A program made the translations under genes and the position numbers. Below are positions 15,593 to 23,200 of a stretch of 64,000 nt of DNA, in pieces (the first letter of the stretch is position 1; each line of letters opens with the position of its first letter). The notes under the pieces are model-generated. The model did no database searches and was not told where the DNA came from. It saw only the letters and a list, made by a program, of their open reading frames with translations. Source of the stretch: Nocardioides oceani (GTDB lineage: Bacteria > Actinomycetota > Actinomycetes > Propionibacteriales > Nocardioidaceae); assembly GCF_030412965.1 (NCBI RefSeq), contig NZ_JAUHJQ010000002.1:615979-679978 (forward strand), read 5' to 3'.

Positions 15593-16573
15593 TCAGCCGG
15601 GCAGGCCGACGACCGACAGCTCGCTGATGGCGGTGTAGTCGCGGCCGGCGCGCCCGGAGCCGGGGGCGGAGACCTGGACGAGCCGCAGCCGGATCGAGCG
15701 GGTGGTGATCGCGCCGACGTCGACGGTCTGCACGCGGCGGGTCTCGCCGAGCCCCTGGCGCACCACCGTGCCGTCGTCGAGCACCCACTCCACGGCGAGC
15801 ACGCGGCGGTTGCCGGTGTACCAGTCGAGCACGCCGCCGCGGGGGCCGCGGGCGCGCTTGGCGTACCCGTTGACCAGGCCCAGGCGCGTGACGGTCGTGG
15901 GGCGGTCCAGCCGGAGCGCCAGCTCGGCGCCGGTGCCGTCGCCGCGCATCCGCCAGGTGGTGGTGCGGTCGCCGTCGACGAGGTTCCCGGCGTCGTACGC
16001 CGTGCGGGTGCCGTCGAGCCCGCGGCTCGGCGGGGCGGTGGCGGGGACCGAGACGCGGGCGCCGCGGGTGACGTCCTCGGGGTCCCGCGGCTCGGGCTTG
16101 CGGCTCAGCTCGCCGCCGGCCGTGCGGGTCGGCTGCGCGGCCGGCACGGACGGGTTCGCGGAGGGGTTCGCGGAGGGGCTCGCGGACGCGTTCGGGGCAC
16201 GCGAGGGGTCGTCGGTGGCGACCGCGGCGGCCGGCTCCTCGTCGGGGTCGCCGCCACCACTGACCACCAGGGCGGTGCCGACCCCACCGAGCAGTGCGAG
16301 CGCGGCGACGCAGGCCGCCCACGGCAGCCATCCGGGGCGCCGGCCACGGGCCCCGACCGACCCGACGGACCCGACGGACCCGACGGACCCGGGGACCGGC
16401 GACTGGTCGGCGTACAGCGGGTAGCGCGGCGCGGGCGGCACGTCCTTGATCGCAGGCCGCTCGGCGGTGTCGGTGCGCCAGTCGGACAGGTCGAGCCCCT
16501 CGACCGGCTGGCCGCAGGCGGCGCAGGCGCGGCCCGGACCGAGCCGCGCGCCGCAGGCGGTGCAGTTCTCCAC
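15593..16573 (-). CDS. Zinc-ribbon membrane protein with discoidin-like C-terminal domain
   Basis: The product is 326 residues. A zinc ribbon CTACGARLGPGRACAACG lies at about 4-21. A Pro-rich cytoplasmic linker includes four SVG repeats. One membrane segment (WLPWAACVAALALLGGVGTALVV) lies at about 83-105, followed by a low-complexity SANPSANPS linker. The C-terminal beta-sandwich (about 180-326: NLVDGDRTTTWRMRG, TRLGLVNGYAKRA, TRSIRLRLV) resembles the F5/8-type carbohydrate-binding domain also called NADase-type glycan-binding. A cytoplasmic sensor with an external sugar- or wall-binding head is the inference. The GTG start places the ribbon at the N-terminus. Confidence 0.75.
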   Translation of the reverse strand: MENCTACGARLGPGRACAACGQPVEGLDLSDWRTDTAERPAIKDVPPAPRYPLYADQSPVPGSVGSVGSVGSVGARGRRPGWLPWAACVAALALLGGVGTALVVSGGGDPDEEPAAAVATDDPSRAPNASASPSANPSANPSVPAAQPTRTAGGELSRKPEPRDPEDVTRGARVSVPATAPPSRGLDGTRTAYDAGNLVDGDRTTTWRMRGDGTGAELALRLDRPTTVTRLGLVNGYAKRARGPRGGVLDWYTGNRRVLAVEWVLDDGTVVRQGLGETRRVQTVDVGAITTRSIRLRLVQVSAPGSGRAGRDYTAISELSVVGLPG

Positions 16574-16581
16574 GGGGGTCG

Positions 16582-16587
16582 AGCGTA
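16582..16587 (-). promoter_or_regulatory. -10 box for the zinc-ribbon gene
   Basis: On the minus strand TACGCT lies 8 bases before the GTG at 16573. Confidence 0.5.
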
Positions 16588-16623
16588 GCGAGCGGCCCCG
16601 CCGCCGGGCCGTCCGGGACGCCG

Positions 16624-17673
16624 TCAGGCGGTCCGGGTCAGCTCGGCGGCGTCCACCCGTCCCACCGCGGGGGGCAGCCGGCGGACGGCCTGGGCCAGCT
16701 CGCGCAGGTCGTTGCCGAGCAGCGCCTGCGGCCCGTCGCACAGCGCCGTCTCCGGCTCCGGGTGCACGTCGACGATGATCCCGTCCGCCCCGACCGCGAT
16801 CGCGGCGCGGGAGAGCGGCACGACGAGGTCCTTGCGGCCGGCGGCGTGGCTGGGGTCGACGATGACCGGCAGGTGGCTGGTCGCCTGCACGACCGGCACC
16901 GCGGAGAGGTCGAGGGTGTTGCGGGTCGCGGGTTCGAAGGTGCGGATCCCGCGCTCGCACAGCACGACGTCGAGGTTGCCGCGCTGGGCGATGTACTCCG
17001 CGGCCATCAGCCACTCCTCGATGGTCGCCGTCATGCCGCGCTTGAGCAGCACCGGCTTGCCCGCCTCGCCGACGGCCTGGAGGAGCCCGAAGTTGGCCAT
17101 GTTGCGGGTGCCGATCTGCAGCATGTCGGCGTGCTCGGCGACGACGGCGACGTCGCGGGCGTCGACGATCTCGGTGACCACGGGCAGCCCGGTGGCCCGC
17201 CCGACGTCGGCGAGGATCTCCAGGCCGCGGACGCCGAGGCCCTGGAAGGCGTACGGCGAGGTGCGCGGCTTGTAGGCCCCGCCCCGCAGGATCGTGGCGC
17301 CGGCACCCTTGGCCATCTGCGCCGCCGCGAGGGTCTGCTCGGGCGTCTCGACCGCGCAGGGCCCGGCCAGGAAGGTGAACGAGTCCGGACCGATCGGGAC
17401 CTGCCGGCCGGGCGCGCCGACCCAGACGGTGCTCCGGTCGGGGTGGTGCTGCCGGCTGACGAGCTTGTAGGGGTCGGAGATCCGGTGCACGTCGGCGACG
17501 CCGCTGAGCGTGCGCAGGTTGAGGTGGTGGAAGGACTCGATGTCACCGACCAGGCCGATGATGGTGCGCACGACGCCCTTGCTGACGAAGGCCTCGCCCC
17601 CGACGCCCTCCACACGGGCGACGACGGCGGCGACGTCCTCGTCGGTGGCGTCCGGGGACATGACGACGACCAT
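16624..17673 (-). CDS. aroF: 3-deoxy-7-phosphoheptulonate synthase, class I-beta
   Basis: This is a second enzyme for the first shikimate step, unrelated in sequence to the class II enzyme upstream. The product is 349 residues. An N-terminal ferredoxin-like regulatory domain (about 1-70, MVVVMSPDATDEDV) resembles that of Thermotoga-type enzymes, which can mediate feedback inhibition. The barrel has TFLAGPCAVET, ILRGGAYKPRTSPYAFQG, LQIGTRNMANFGLL, VLLKRGMTATIEEW and IVDPSHAAGRKD. The ATG at 17673 follows an AGAGGA ribosome site. The 165-base leader contains a small ORF with Tyr and Phe codons and a terminator-like hairpin, so transcription attenuation by aromatic amino acids is likely. Confidence 0.95.
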   Translation of the reverse strand: MVVVMSPDATDEDVAAVVARVEGVGGEAFVSKGVVRTIIGLVGDIESFHHLNLRTLSGVADVHRISDPYKLVSRQHHPDRSTVWVGAPGRQVPIGPDSFTFLAGPCAVETPEQTLAAAQMAKGAGATILRGGAYKPRTSPYAFQGLGVRGLEILADVGRATGLPVVTEIVDARDVAVVAEHADMLQIGTRNMANFGLLQAVGEAGKPVLLKRGMTATIEEWLMAAEYIAQRGNLDVVLCERGIRTFEPATRNTLDLSAVPVVQATSHLPVIVDPSHAAGRKDLVVPLSRAAIAVGADGIIVDVHPEPETALCDGPQALLGNDLRELAQAVRRLPPAVGRVDAAELTRTA

Positions 17674-17701
17674 GGTGTTCCTCTTTCTCGAGCGGCCCGG
17701 G

Positions 17702-17709
17702 CGGCTCCG
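17702..17709 (-). promoter_or_regulatory. Partner arm of the alternative leader stem
   Basis: On the minus strand CGGAGCCG here can pair with CGGCTCCG at 17742-17749, which lies in the loop of the terminator-like hairpin. The two structures would compete. Confidence 0.4.
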
Positions 17710-17727
17710 ACACCCCGGGACGCAACG

Positions 17728-17757
17728 AACGCCCCACTGGCCGGAGCCGGGGGCGTT
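17728..17757 (-). terminator. Attenuator hairpin in the aroF leader
   Basis: On the minus strand AACGCCCC (17757-17750) pairs with GGGGCGTT (17735-17728), 8 perfect base pairs, followed by CGTTGCGTC. It lies between the leader ORF and the aroF start. Confidence 0.55.
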
Positions 17758-17775
17758 GGATGGAGTGCGGCGTAC

Positions 17776-17838
17776 CTAGGACAGGACGGCCGGCACGGGT
17801 GCTCCCGGCTGGCGTCCAAACAGATAGGTGCGCGTCAC
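17776..17838 (-). CDS. Candidate aroF leader peptide (20 residues)
   Basis: A GTG at 17838 opens a 20-codon frame ending in TAG at 17776. It begins MTRTYLFGRQPG. Codons 5 and 7 are TAT and TTT, both rare in this GC-rich DNA, and both encode aromatic amino acids. A TAGGTT -10 lies 7 bases before the GTG, so it would be translated from the 5' end of a leaderless RNA. Its distance to the following hairpin suits ribosome-mediated attenuation of the shikimate-pathway gene aroF. There is no direct evidence of translation. Confidence 0.55.
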   Translation of the reverse strand: MTRTYLFGRQPGAPVPAVLS

Positions 17839-17845
17839 GAGCAGG

Positions 17846-17851
17846 AACCTA
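17846..17851 (-). promoter_or_regulatory. -10 box of the aroF leader transcript
   Basis: TAGGTT on the minus strand lies 7 bases before the GTG of the leader ORF. A weak -35-like GCGGAC lies 17 bases further upstream. Confidence 0.55.
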
Positions 17852-17928
17852 CGGCCCCGTGCCCGGGCGTCCGCCGGCATTTCCACCATGTGGGATCGGC
17901 GTCCGTGAGCCGAGCGGAGCCGACCCGG

Positions 17929-18819
17929 TCAGACGACCAGGTGCTGGACCTCGCCCTCGACCTTGCGTCGCGGCAGCGCCTCGACGACGAGCATCGCGGT
18001 CAGCACCATGAGGCCACCCAGCGCCATCCGCGCGGTCACCGACTCCCCACCGAGCAGCACGGCGAAGAACGCGGCGAAGACCGGCTCCATGCTCATGATG
18101 ATCGCGCTGCGCGTGGCCGAGAGGTGGGCCTGCGCCCAGGTCTGCCCGATGAGCGCGAGCGCACCGGCGAACAGCGCCATGTAGACCACCGAGAGCCAGT
18201 CGGCCGCGGTCGGCGGCGGCACGATGCCGTCCGGCGCGGTCGCGACCAGGCACACGACGGCGATGACGAGGAGCTGCACGATCGACATGCCGAGCGCCTC
18301 CCGCGCGTTCGACCACGCGCCGAGCCCGACGATGTGCAGCGCGTAGAGCACGGCGCTGACCAGCGTGATCGCCTCGCCGTAGCCGACCGCCACGCCGTCG
18401 AGGGTGAGCACGCCGAGCCCGGCGGTGGCCAGCGCGACCGCGGCCCAGGTCAGCCCGGTCGTCCGCGAGCGGAGCAGGAGTGCTGCGAGGACCGGGGTGA
18501 GGACGACGTACATCCCCGTGATGAAGCCGGAGACCGAGGCGGCCGTGTGGGCGAGGCCGGCGGTCTGCAGGATCTGCGCGACGCCGTACACCCCGCCCAG
18601 CACGAGCGCGTGGCGCCGCGAGGCGGGGGAGAGCCGCCGGACCGCGCGCGGCGCGACGAGCAGCATCGCGACGCCGGCGATCGTGAACCGGACGGCCAGG
18701 AAGTCGAGCGTCGGCACCCGGTCGAGCAGGTCCTTGATGAGGACGAAGGTGCTGCCCCAGGTGGCCGTCATCGCCAGGAGCGCGGCGGCGGCCAGCAGGG
18801 AGGTACGGCGGTCGCTCAC
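17929..18819 (-). CDS. EamA/DMT-superfamily transporter
   Basis: The product is 296 residues with ten predicted membrane helices in two EamA repeats of five. The first begins LLAMTATWGSTFVLIKDLLD, a typical EamA N-terminus; the second ends IIMSMEPVFAAFFAVLLGGE, the conserved MEPVFA signature of the drug/metabolite exporter branch. Substrate is unknown. The GTG start overlaps the stop of nfo by four bases (GTGA), so both are read from one mRNA. Confidence 0.88.
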   Translation of the reverse strand: MSDRRTSLLAAAALLAMTATWGSTFVLIKDLLDRVPTLDFLAVRFTIAGVAMLLVAPRAVRRLSPASRRHALVLGGVYGVAQILQTAGLAHTAASVSGFITGMYVVLTPVLAALLLRSRTTGLTWAAVALATAGLGVLTLDGVAVGYGEAITLVSAVLYALHIVGLGAWSNAREALGMSIVQLLVIAVVCLVATAPDGIVPPPTAADWLSVVYMALFAGALALIGQTWAQAHLSATRSAIIMSMEPVFAAFFAVLLGGESVTARMALGGLMVLTAMLVVEALPRRKVEGEVQHLVV

Positions 18820-19709
18820 CCCAGCGCCTTGGCGCGGAGCTCCTGCAGCACCTGCACGTCGCCGCCGACCTCCCGCGAGCCGGGGGTCTCGGCCACGAAC
18901 GGCACGCCCTCGGTCGCGGGGTGGGCGAAGAGCTCGAGGAACGGCTCGATGCCGATGTGGCCGGCGCCGATGCTCTGGTGCCGGTCCTTGAGCGCGCCGC
19001 GGACGTCCATCGAGTCGTTGGCGTGGACCAGCCGCAGCCGACCGGGGCCGGCGACCTCGACGAGCCGGTCGAGGGTCGCCGCCGCGCCGCCGGTCTCGTC
19101 GAGGGGCGCACCGGCCGCGAAGACGTGGCAGGTGTCGAGGCAGACGCCGACCCTCGGGTGGTGGTCGAGCGCCTCGAGGTACGGCGCGAGGTCGTCGACC
19201 CCGGCGCACAGCGACCGCCCCTGGCCGGCGGTCGGCTCGAGCAGCAGCCAGGGACCGTCCTCCGGCAGGTCGGCCAGCAGCGGCAGCAGGCCCTCGCGGA
19301 CCTGGCGCATCGCGGCGTCGTACCGCTCGGAGGTGTCGTCGGGCGCGACGTAGGAGCCGGTGTGCACCACGACGCCCTCGGCGCCGATCTCGGCGGCGCG
19401 GCGCAGGTTGTGCGCGACGCTGGCGACCGAGCGCTCGTAGGTGAGCGGGGTGGGGGAGCCGAGGTTGACGAGGTACGGCGCGTGGACGAACACCCGCGTG
19501 CCGCGTCGCTCCACCTCGGCCCGGAACCCCGCGTCCTCCGCGGGCCTCCCGGCGGAGAGCGCCCACCCGCGCGGGTTGCCGCAGAAGACCTGGAAGGTCT
19601 CGCAGCCGAGCTCGTCGGCCGAGGCGAGCGCCCCGGCGACCAGGCCCTTGCCGACGATGACGTGGGTGCCGACCGGGTTGCGGGCAGCCAGCTGAGCGGG
19701 GTCGAGCAC
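18816..19709 (-). CDS. nfo: Endonuclease IV (AP endonuclease)
   Basis: This TIM-barrel zinc enzyme cuts DNA 5' to abasic sites in base excision repair. The product is 297 residues with the AP2Ec signatures: FVHAPYLVNLGSP, GVVVHTGSY, LLLEPTAGQG, VGVCLDTCHVFAAG, LVHANDSMD and HQSIGAGHIG. Metal-binding His, Glu and Asp residues in these motifs are all present. The GTG at 19709 sits exactly 6 bases after a TANNNT hexamer. It is translationally coupled to the EamA transporter gene downstream. Confidence 0.95.
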   Translation of the reverse strand: MLDPAQLAARNPVGTHVIVGKGLVAGALASADELGCETFQVFCGNPRGWALSAGRPAEDAGFRAEVERRGTRVFVHAPYLVNLGSPTPLTYERSVASVAHNLRRAAEIGAEGVVVHTGSYVAPDDTSERYDAAMRQVREGLLPLLADLPEDGPWLLLEPTAGQGRSLCAGVDDLAPYLEALDHHPRVGVCLDTCHVFAAGAPLDETGGAAATLDRLVEVAGPGRLRLVHANDSMDVRGALKDRHQSIGAGHIGIEPFLELFAHPATEGVPFVAETPGSREVGGDVQVLQELRAKALG

Positions 19710-19715
19710 CCGCGG

Positions 19716-19721
19716 AGATTA
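19716..19721 (-). promoter_or_regulatory. Leaderless -10 box for nfo
   Basis: On the minus strand TAATCT is followed by 6 bases and the GTG at 19709. Confidence 0.65.
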
Positions 19722-19726
19722 CCCGC

Positions 19727-21850
19727 TCAGATGAGCGTCAGCGTGATCGTCGAGCCCCGGGGGACCATCTCGCCGGAGCCGGGGTCCTGGGAGAAGACGT
19801 AGCCCAGGCCGAGGTAGCCCGGGGCCTTCCGCGTGTCCACGTCGAAGCCGAGCGCCTCGAGCTCCTCGCGGGCCGCGTCGACGCCGGACGCACGCACGTT
19901 GGGGACCTCCACGAGCTCGGGCCCGAGCGAGACCACCAGCCCGACGGTGTCGCCCCGGAACAGCGTGCCGTCGACCGGGTCCTGGCTGATCACGTCACCC
20001 TCGGCGACGTCGTCGGAGTGCTCCTCGCCGGTGACCTCGACGACCAGGCCCTTGGCCTCCATCCGCTCGCGCGCGGTGTCGGCGTCCTTGCCGGTCCAGT
20101 CCTTGACCCGGATCGGCTTGCGGCCCTTGCTGACGAACAGGTTGACGACCGCGCCGGGGCGCAGCGTCGTGCCCGGCCGGGGGTCGCTGGAGATCACCAC
20201 GCCCTCGGGGACATCCTCGGACCAGGTGAGCGCGGAGCCGCCGAACTCCAGCTTCAGCTCGGCCAGCGCGTCCTGCGCCTCGTCCTCGGTCATGCCTCGC
20301 AGCCGCGGGACGTCGTAGAGCTCCTCGCCCTTGCTGATCGTCACCGTCACGGTGCCGCCGTCGAGCACCCGGTCGCCGGCGGCCGGGTCGGTCGCCATGA
20401 CCTCGCCGGCGGGGACCGTGCGCGAGAACGCCCGCGGCCCCACCTCCGCCTCGAGGCCGGCGGCCTCGAGCCGCTCGACCGCGGCGGCGCGGTCCAGCCC
20501 GATGACGCCCGGGGTGGTCGTCCACCGCGCGAAGCCGAACCACCACGCGCCGGTCCCCACGCCCGCCGCGAGCAGGAGGGCGAGCACGAGCGCGAGCAGG
20601 CCCCTCCGGGACCGACGGGTACGTCGCGGTGCCGGCGCCGCGGCGTGGTCCACCGGGACCCGCACCGTCCGCGTGTGCTCGGCCGGCGGCGGGCTGCCCG
20701 CGGCGGCGTCGGCCGCCTGGGAGGGACCGAGCAACGCGGCCATCTCGCCGGTGTCCCAGGGCTCGGCCGCGGTGTCGCCGCGCTCGACGGCCGGCGGGAC
20801 CTCGGTGGGCCGCAGCAGCGGCTGGGTCAGCTCGCCGGTGCCGGCGCCCAGCGTCCCCGCCGCGGGCGGTCGCGGCATCAGGTCGGCCACCAGCTCGGGG
20901 TCCTCCCGGACGCCGGTCGCCACGGCGGTCGCCACGCGGCGCAGCTGGTGCAGGAGCACGCCGGCGTCGGCGGGGCGCTGGCCCCGGTCGCGAGCGGTCG
21001 CGCGGGCGACCAGCGCGTCGACGTACGCCGGGAGGCCGGGGACGAGCGTCGAGGGGAGCGGGACGTCCTCGTGCACGTGCTTGTAGGCGACCTGGATCGG
21101 GGACTCGCCCTCGTGCGGCTTGCGGCCGGTGAGCAGCTCGAAGAGCAGCACGCCGGCGGCGTACACGTCGGCGCGGGCGTCCGCCCGGCCGTCGACGACC
21201 AGCTCGGGGGCGAGGTAGGACACGGTGCCGATGAGGACGCCGCCGGTGGCGGTGTGCTGGGTGTCGGCGCTGACGGCCTTGGCGAGGCCGAAGTCGGCGA
21301 CCTTGACCCGGCTGGAGCCGCTGTCGGGGTCGGTGGCGATGAGGACGTTCTCGGGCTTGACGTCGCGGTGCACCAGCCCGGCGCGGTGGGCGGCGGCGAG
21401 CGCGGAGAGCACCGGCTCGAGCAGCGCCAGGGCCCGCGCGGGCGGCATCGGGCTCTCCTTGGCGATCACGTCGCGCAGGGTGTGGCCGGGCACGAGCTCC
21501 ATCGCGAGGAAGACCACGCCGTCGTCGTCGCCCTGGTCGTGGACCGCGACGACGTTGGGGTGGGAGAGCCGGGCGGCGGCGCGCGCCTCGCGGACGAACC
21601 GCGCCGCGAACTCCTCGTCGTCGCCCAGCCCGGGGTGCATCACCTTGACCGCGACGGTGCGGTCGAGCCGGATGTCGGTGGCCTCGTAGACGCTGGCCAT
21701 GCCGCCGCGGGCGATCCGCGGCCCGATCCGGTAGCGGCCGTCGAGCAGCCGGCCCTCGAGCCGCTGGCCGTCCCACCGGGGGGAGGAGCCGGTCGAGGGG
21801 TCGGTCGAGGGCGCGTCCGCGCCCGACCGGGCATGACGGTGTGACGTCAC
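19727..21850 (-). CDS. pknL: Ser/Thr protein kinase with four PASTA domains (PknL-like)
   Basis: The product is 707 residues. The kinase domain (about 38-310) has AVKVMHPG, the catalytic LVHRDVKPENVL, DFGLAK and APELV. A Pro-rich juxtamembrane region follows, then one membrane helix at about 425 (RRGLLALVLALLLAAGVGTG). Outside the cell are four PASTA repeats (about 440-707), which bind muropeptides in this family. The position beside an Rv2175c-like gene and idsA makes it the PknL counterpart. M. tuberculosis PknL itself lacks PASTA repeats, so this is the longer form. The GTG at 21850 follows a GGAGG site. Confidence 0.95.
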   Translation of the reverse strand: MTSHRHARSGADAPSTDPSTGSSPRWDGQRLEGRLLDGRYRIGPRIARGGMASVYEATDIRLDRTVAVKVMHPGLGDDEEFAARFVREARAAARLSHPNVVAVHDQGDDDGVVFLAMELVPGHTLRDVIAKESPMPPARALALLEPVLSALAAAHRAGLVHRDVKPENVLIATDPDSGSSRVKVADFGLAKAVSADTQHTATGGVLIGTVSYLAPELVVDGRADARADVYAAGVLLFELLTGRKPHEGESPIQVAYKHVHEDVPLPSTLVPGLPAYVDALVARATARDRGQRPADAGVLLHQLRRVATAVATGVREDPELVADLMPRPPAAGTLGAGTGELTQPLLRPTEVPPAVERGDTAAEPWDTGEMAALLGPSQAADAAAGSPPPAEHTRTVRVPVDHAAAPAPRRTRRSRRGLLALVLALLLAAGVGTGAWWFGFARWTTTPGVIGLDRAAAVERLEAAGLEAEVGPRAFSRTVPAGEVMATDPAAGDRVLDGGTVTVTISKGEELYDVPRLRGMTEDEAQDALAELKLEFGGSALTWSEDVPEGVVISSDPRPGTTLRPGAVVNLFVSKGRKPIRVKDWTGKDADTARERMEAKGLVVEVTGEEHSDDVAEGDVISQDPVDGTLFRGDTVGLVVSLGPELVEVPNVRASGVDAAREELEALGFDVDTRKAPGYLGLGYVFSQDPGSGEMVPRGSTITLTLI

Positions 21851-21894
21851 GGCGACCCTCCTGCGTGCCGAAGGGGGAAGTCCTCGGCGGGACC

Positions 21895-21900
21895 ATCGTA
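21895..21900 (-). promoter_or_regulatory. -10 box for pknL
   Basis: TACGAT on the minus strand lies about 45 bases before the pknL GTG, giving a short leader with a GGAGG ribosome site. Confidence 0.4.
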
Positions 21901-21981
21901 CGGAGCGCGGCCCCTCCGGACGGGTGAGCGTGGCGCCCGGCGTGGCGCGGCGACGGCCCGGCCGGTGGGAGGATGGTGCCC

Positions 21982-22353
21982 ATGACCGACATCCCGCTCG
22001 CCGACCACGACCTCGCCGCCCTGGTGCCGGACTGGCTCGACTGGGCCGCGGCGGCCCGCCTGCTCGAGGTCACCGTGGCCAAGGTCCGCACGATGATCCG
22101 CGACCACGAGCTCGCCGCGGCGGTGCCCTACCCGGGCGCGGGCCAGCAGGTGCCGGCCGACTTCATCCAGGACGGCTTCCCGGTCAAGGGCCTGCCCGGC
22201 CTGCTGACCGTGCTCCACGACGGCGGGTACGACGACCGCGAGTGCATCGCCTGGCTCTACCTCGACCAGGACCTGCCCGGCCGCCCCATCGACGCGCTGC
22301 GGGAGAACCGCGGCTCGGAGGTCAAGCGCCGCGCCCAGGCGATGGCCTTCTGA
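21982..22353 (+). CDS. Rv2175c-like DNA-binding protein
   Basis: The product is 123 residues. The N-terminal half is a winged helix-turn-helix (LDWAAAARLLEVTVAKVRTMIRDHEL) and the C-terminal half is the Rv2175c extension (FPVKGLPGLLTVLHDGGYDDRECIAWLYL). In M. tuberculosis Rv2175c is a DNA-binding substrate of PknL encoded beside it, and here the genes are divergent neighbours. The N-terminus carries a Thr (MTDIP) that could be a phosphosite; that is inference. The ATG at 21982 was preferred over 21973 because it gives the family N-terminus. Confidence 0.85.
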   Translation: MTDIPLADHDLAALVPDWLDWAAAARLLEVTVAKVRTMIRDHELAAAVPYPGAGQQVPADFIQDGFPVKGLPGLLTVLHDGGYDDRECIAWLYLDQDLPGRPIDALRENRGSEVKRRAQAMAF

Positions 22354-22380
22354 CCCGGCGACGGCGGAGCGGGTGAGCGG

Positions 22381-22791
22381 GTGAGCGCCCGGACGAGGGC
22401 GGCCGCCACGCTCGTGGCGGTCGTCGTGCTCGTCGTCCTCGGCGCGCTCCTCGCCGGTGGCGGGGACCCCGTCGGTGACGACCGGACCCGCGAGGAGGCC
22501 GGCACCTCCGGGCTGCCGACCGTCGGGCTGGAGGACCTGCCGGTCGAGGCGCGCCGCACCGTCGAGCTGATCGAGGAGGGCGGCCCGTTCCCCGAGCCGG
22601 AGCACGACGGCACGGTCTTCCACAACTACGAAGGCCTGCTGCCGGAGCAGGAGGACGGCTACTACCGGGAGTACACCGTGCCGACGCCCGGCCTCGGCCA
22701 CCGCGGGCCGCGCCGGATCGTCGAGGGCGAGCCGCGCGAGTGGTACTGGACCGACGACCACTACGCGTCGTTCGCGGAGGTCCTGCCGTGA
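22381..22791 (+). CDS. Secreted guanyl-specific ribonuclease (RNase Sa/N1 family)
   Basis: The product is 136 residues. A hydrophobic N-terminal segment (about 8-26, LVAVVVLVVLGALLAG) is a signal peptide or anchor. The catalytic domain (about 55-136) has FHNYEGLLP with Glu84, GYYREYTVPTPG, an Arg-rich HRGPRRI strand and DDHYASF with His127, matching the Glu, Arg and His active-site residues of RNase Sa. It should cut RNA after G residues. The stop overlaps the barstar GTG by four bases, as expected for an RNase and the inhibitor that protects the producing cell. Confidence 0.9.
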   Translation: MSARTRAAATLVAVVVLVVLGALLAGGGDPVGDDRTREEAGTSGLPTVGLEDLPVEARRTVELIEEGGPFPEPEHDGTVFHNYEGLLPEQEDGYYREYTVPTPGLGHRGPRRIVEGEPREWYWTDDHYASFAEVLP

Positions 22792-23189
22792 GCGGCCTCG
22801 CGGCGCTGCTGGCCGGGGAGCTGCCGCCGGCGGTGTACCGCTGGGACGCGGCGTACGACGTCGAGGAGGTCCGGGGCGCGGTCGAGCTCGCCGGTTGGCG
22901 CCTCGCGCACCTCGACGGCTGGTCCCACCCGGCTCGCGCCGAGATGCTCGAGGCGCTCGGCGAGGCGCTCGGGCTGCCCGCCTGGTGGGGCCGCAACCTC
23001 GACGCGCTCGCCGACTGCCTGCGCGACGTCGACACCGACCGCGTCGCCCTGCTCTGGGACGGCTGGGGCCCGTCGGCCCGGGAGGACGCCCGGTCGTTCG
23101 GTGTCGTCCTGCGCCTGCTGACCGGCTCCGGGATCGCCGTCCTGCTCCACGGGGACGGACCCGAGGTCGACGTCCCGCCGCTGGACTAG
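22788..23189 (+). CDS. Barstar-family ribonuclease inhibitor
   Basis: The product is 133 residues. The barstar core is at about 30-110: LDGWSHPARAEMLEALGEALGLPAWWGRNLDALADCLRD, where the helix with GRNLDAL and the acidic Asp residues plugs the RNase active site in barnase-barstar. It is a cytoplasmic inhibitor of the RNase encoded immediately upstream, and the GTGA overlap favours balanced synthesis. The pair is inserted between the Rv2175c-like gene and idsA, where no such pair occurs in M. tuberculosis. Confidence 0.9.
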   Translation: MSGLAALLAGELPPAVYRWDAAYDVEEVRGAVELAGWRLAHLDGWSHPARAEMLEALGEALGLPAWWGRNLDALADCLRDVDTDRVALLWDGWGPSAREDARSFGVVLRLLTGSGIAVLLHGDGPEVDVPPLD

Positions 23190-23200
23190 GGCACCCCGGC

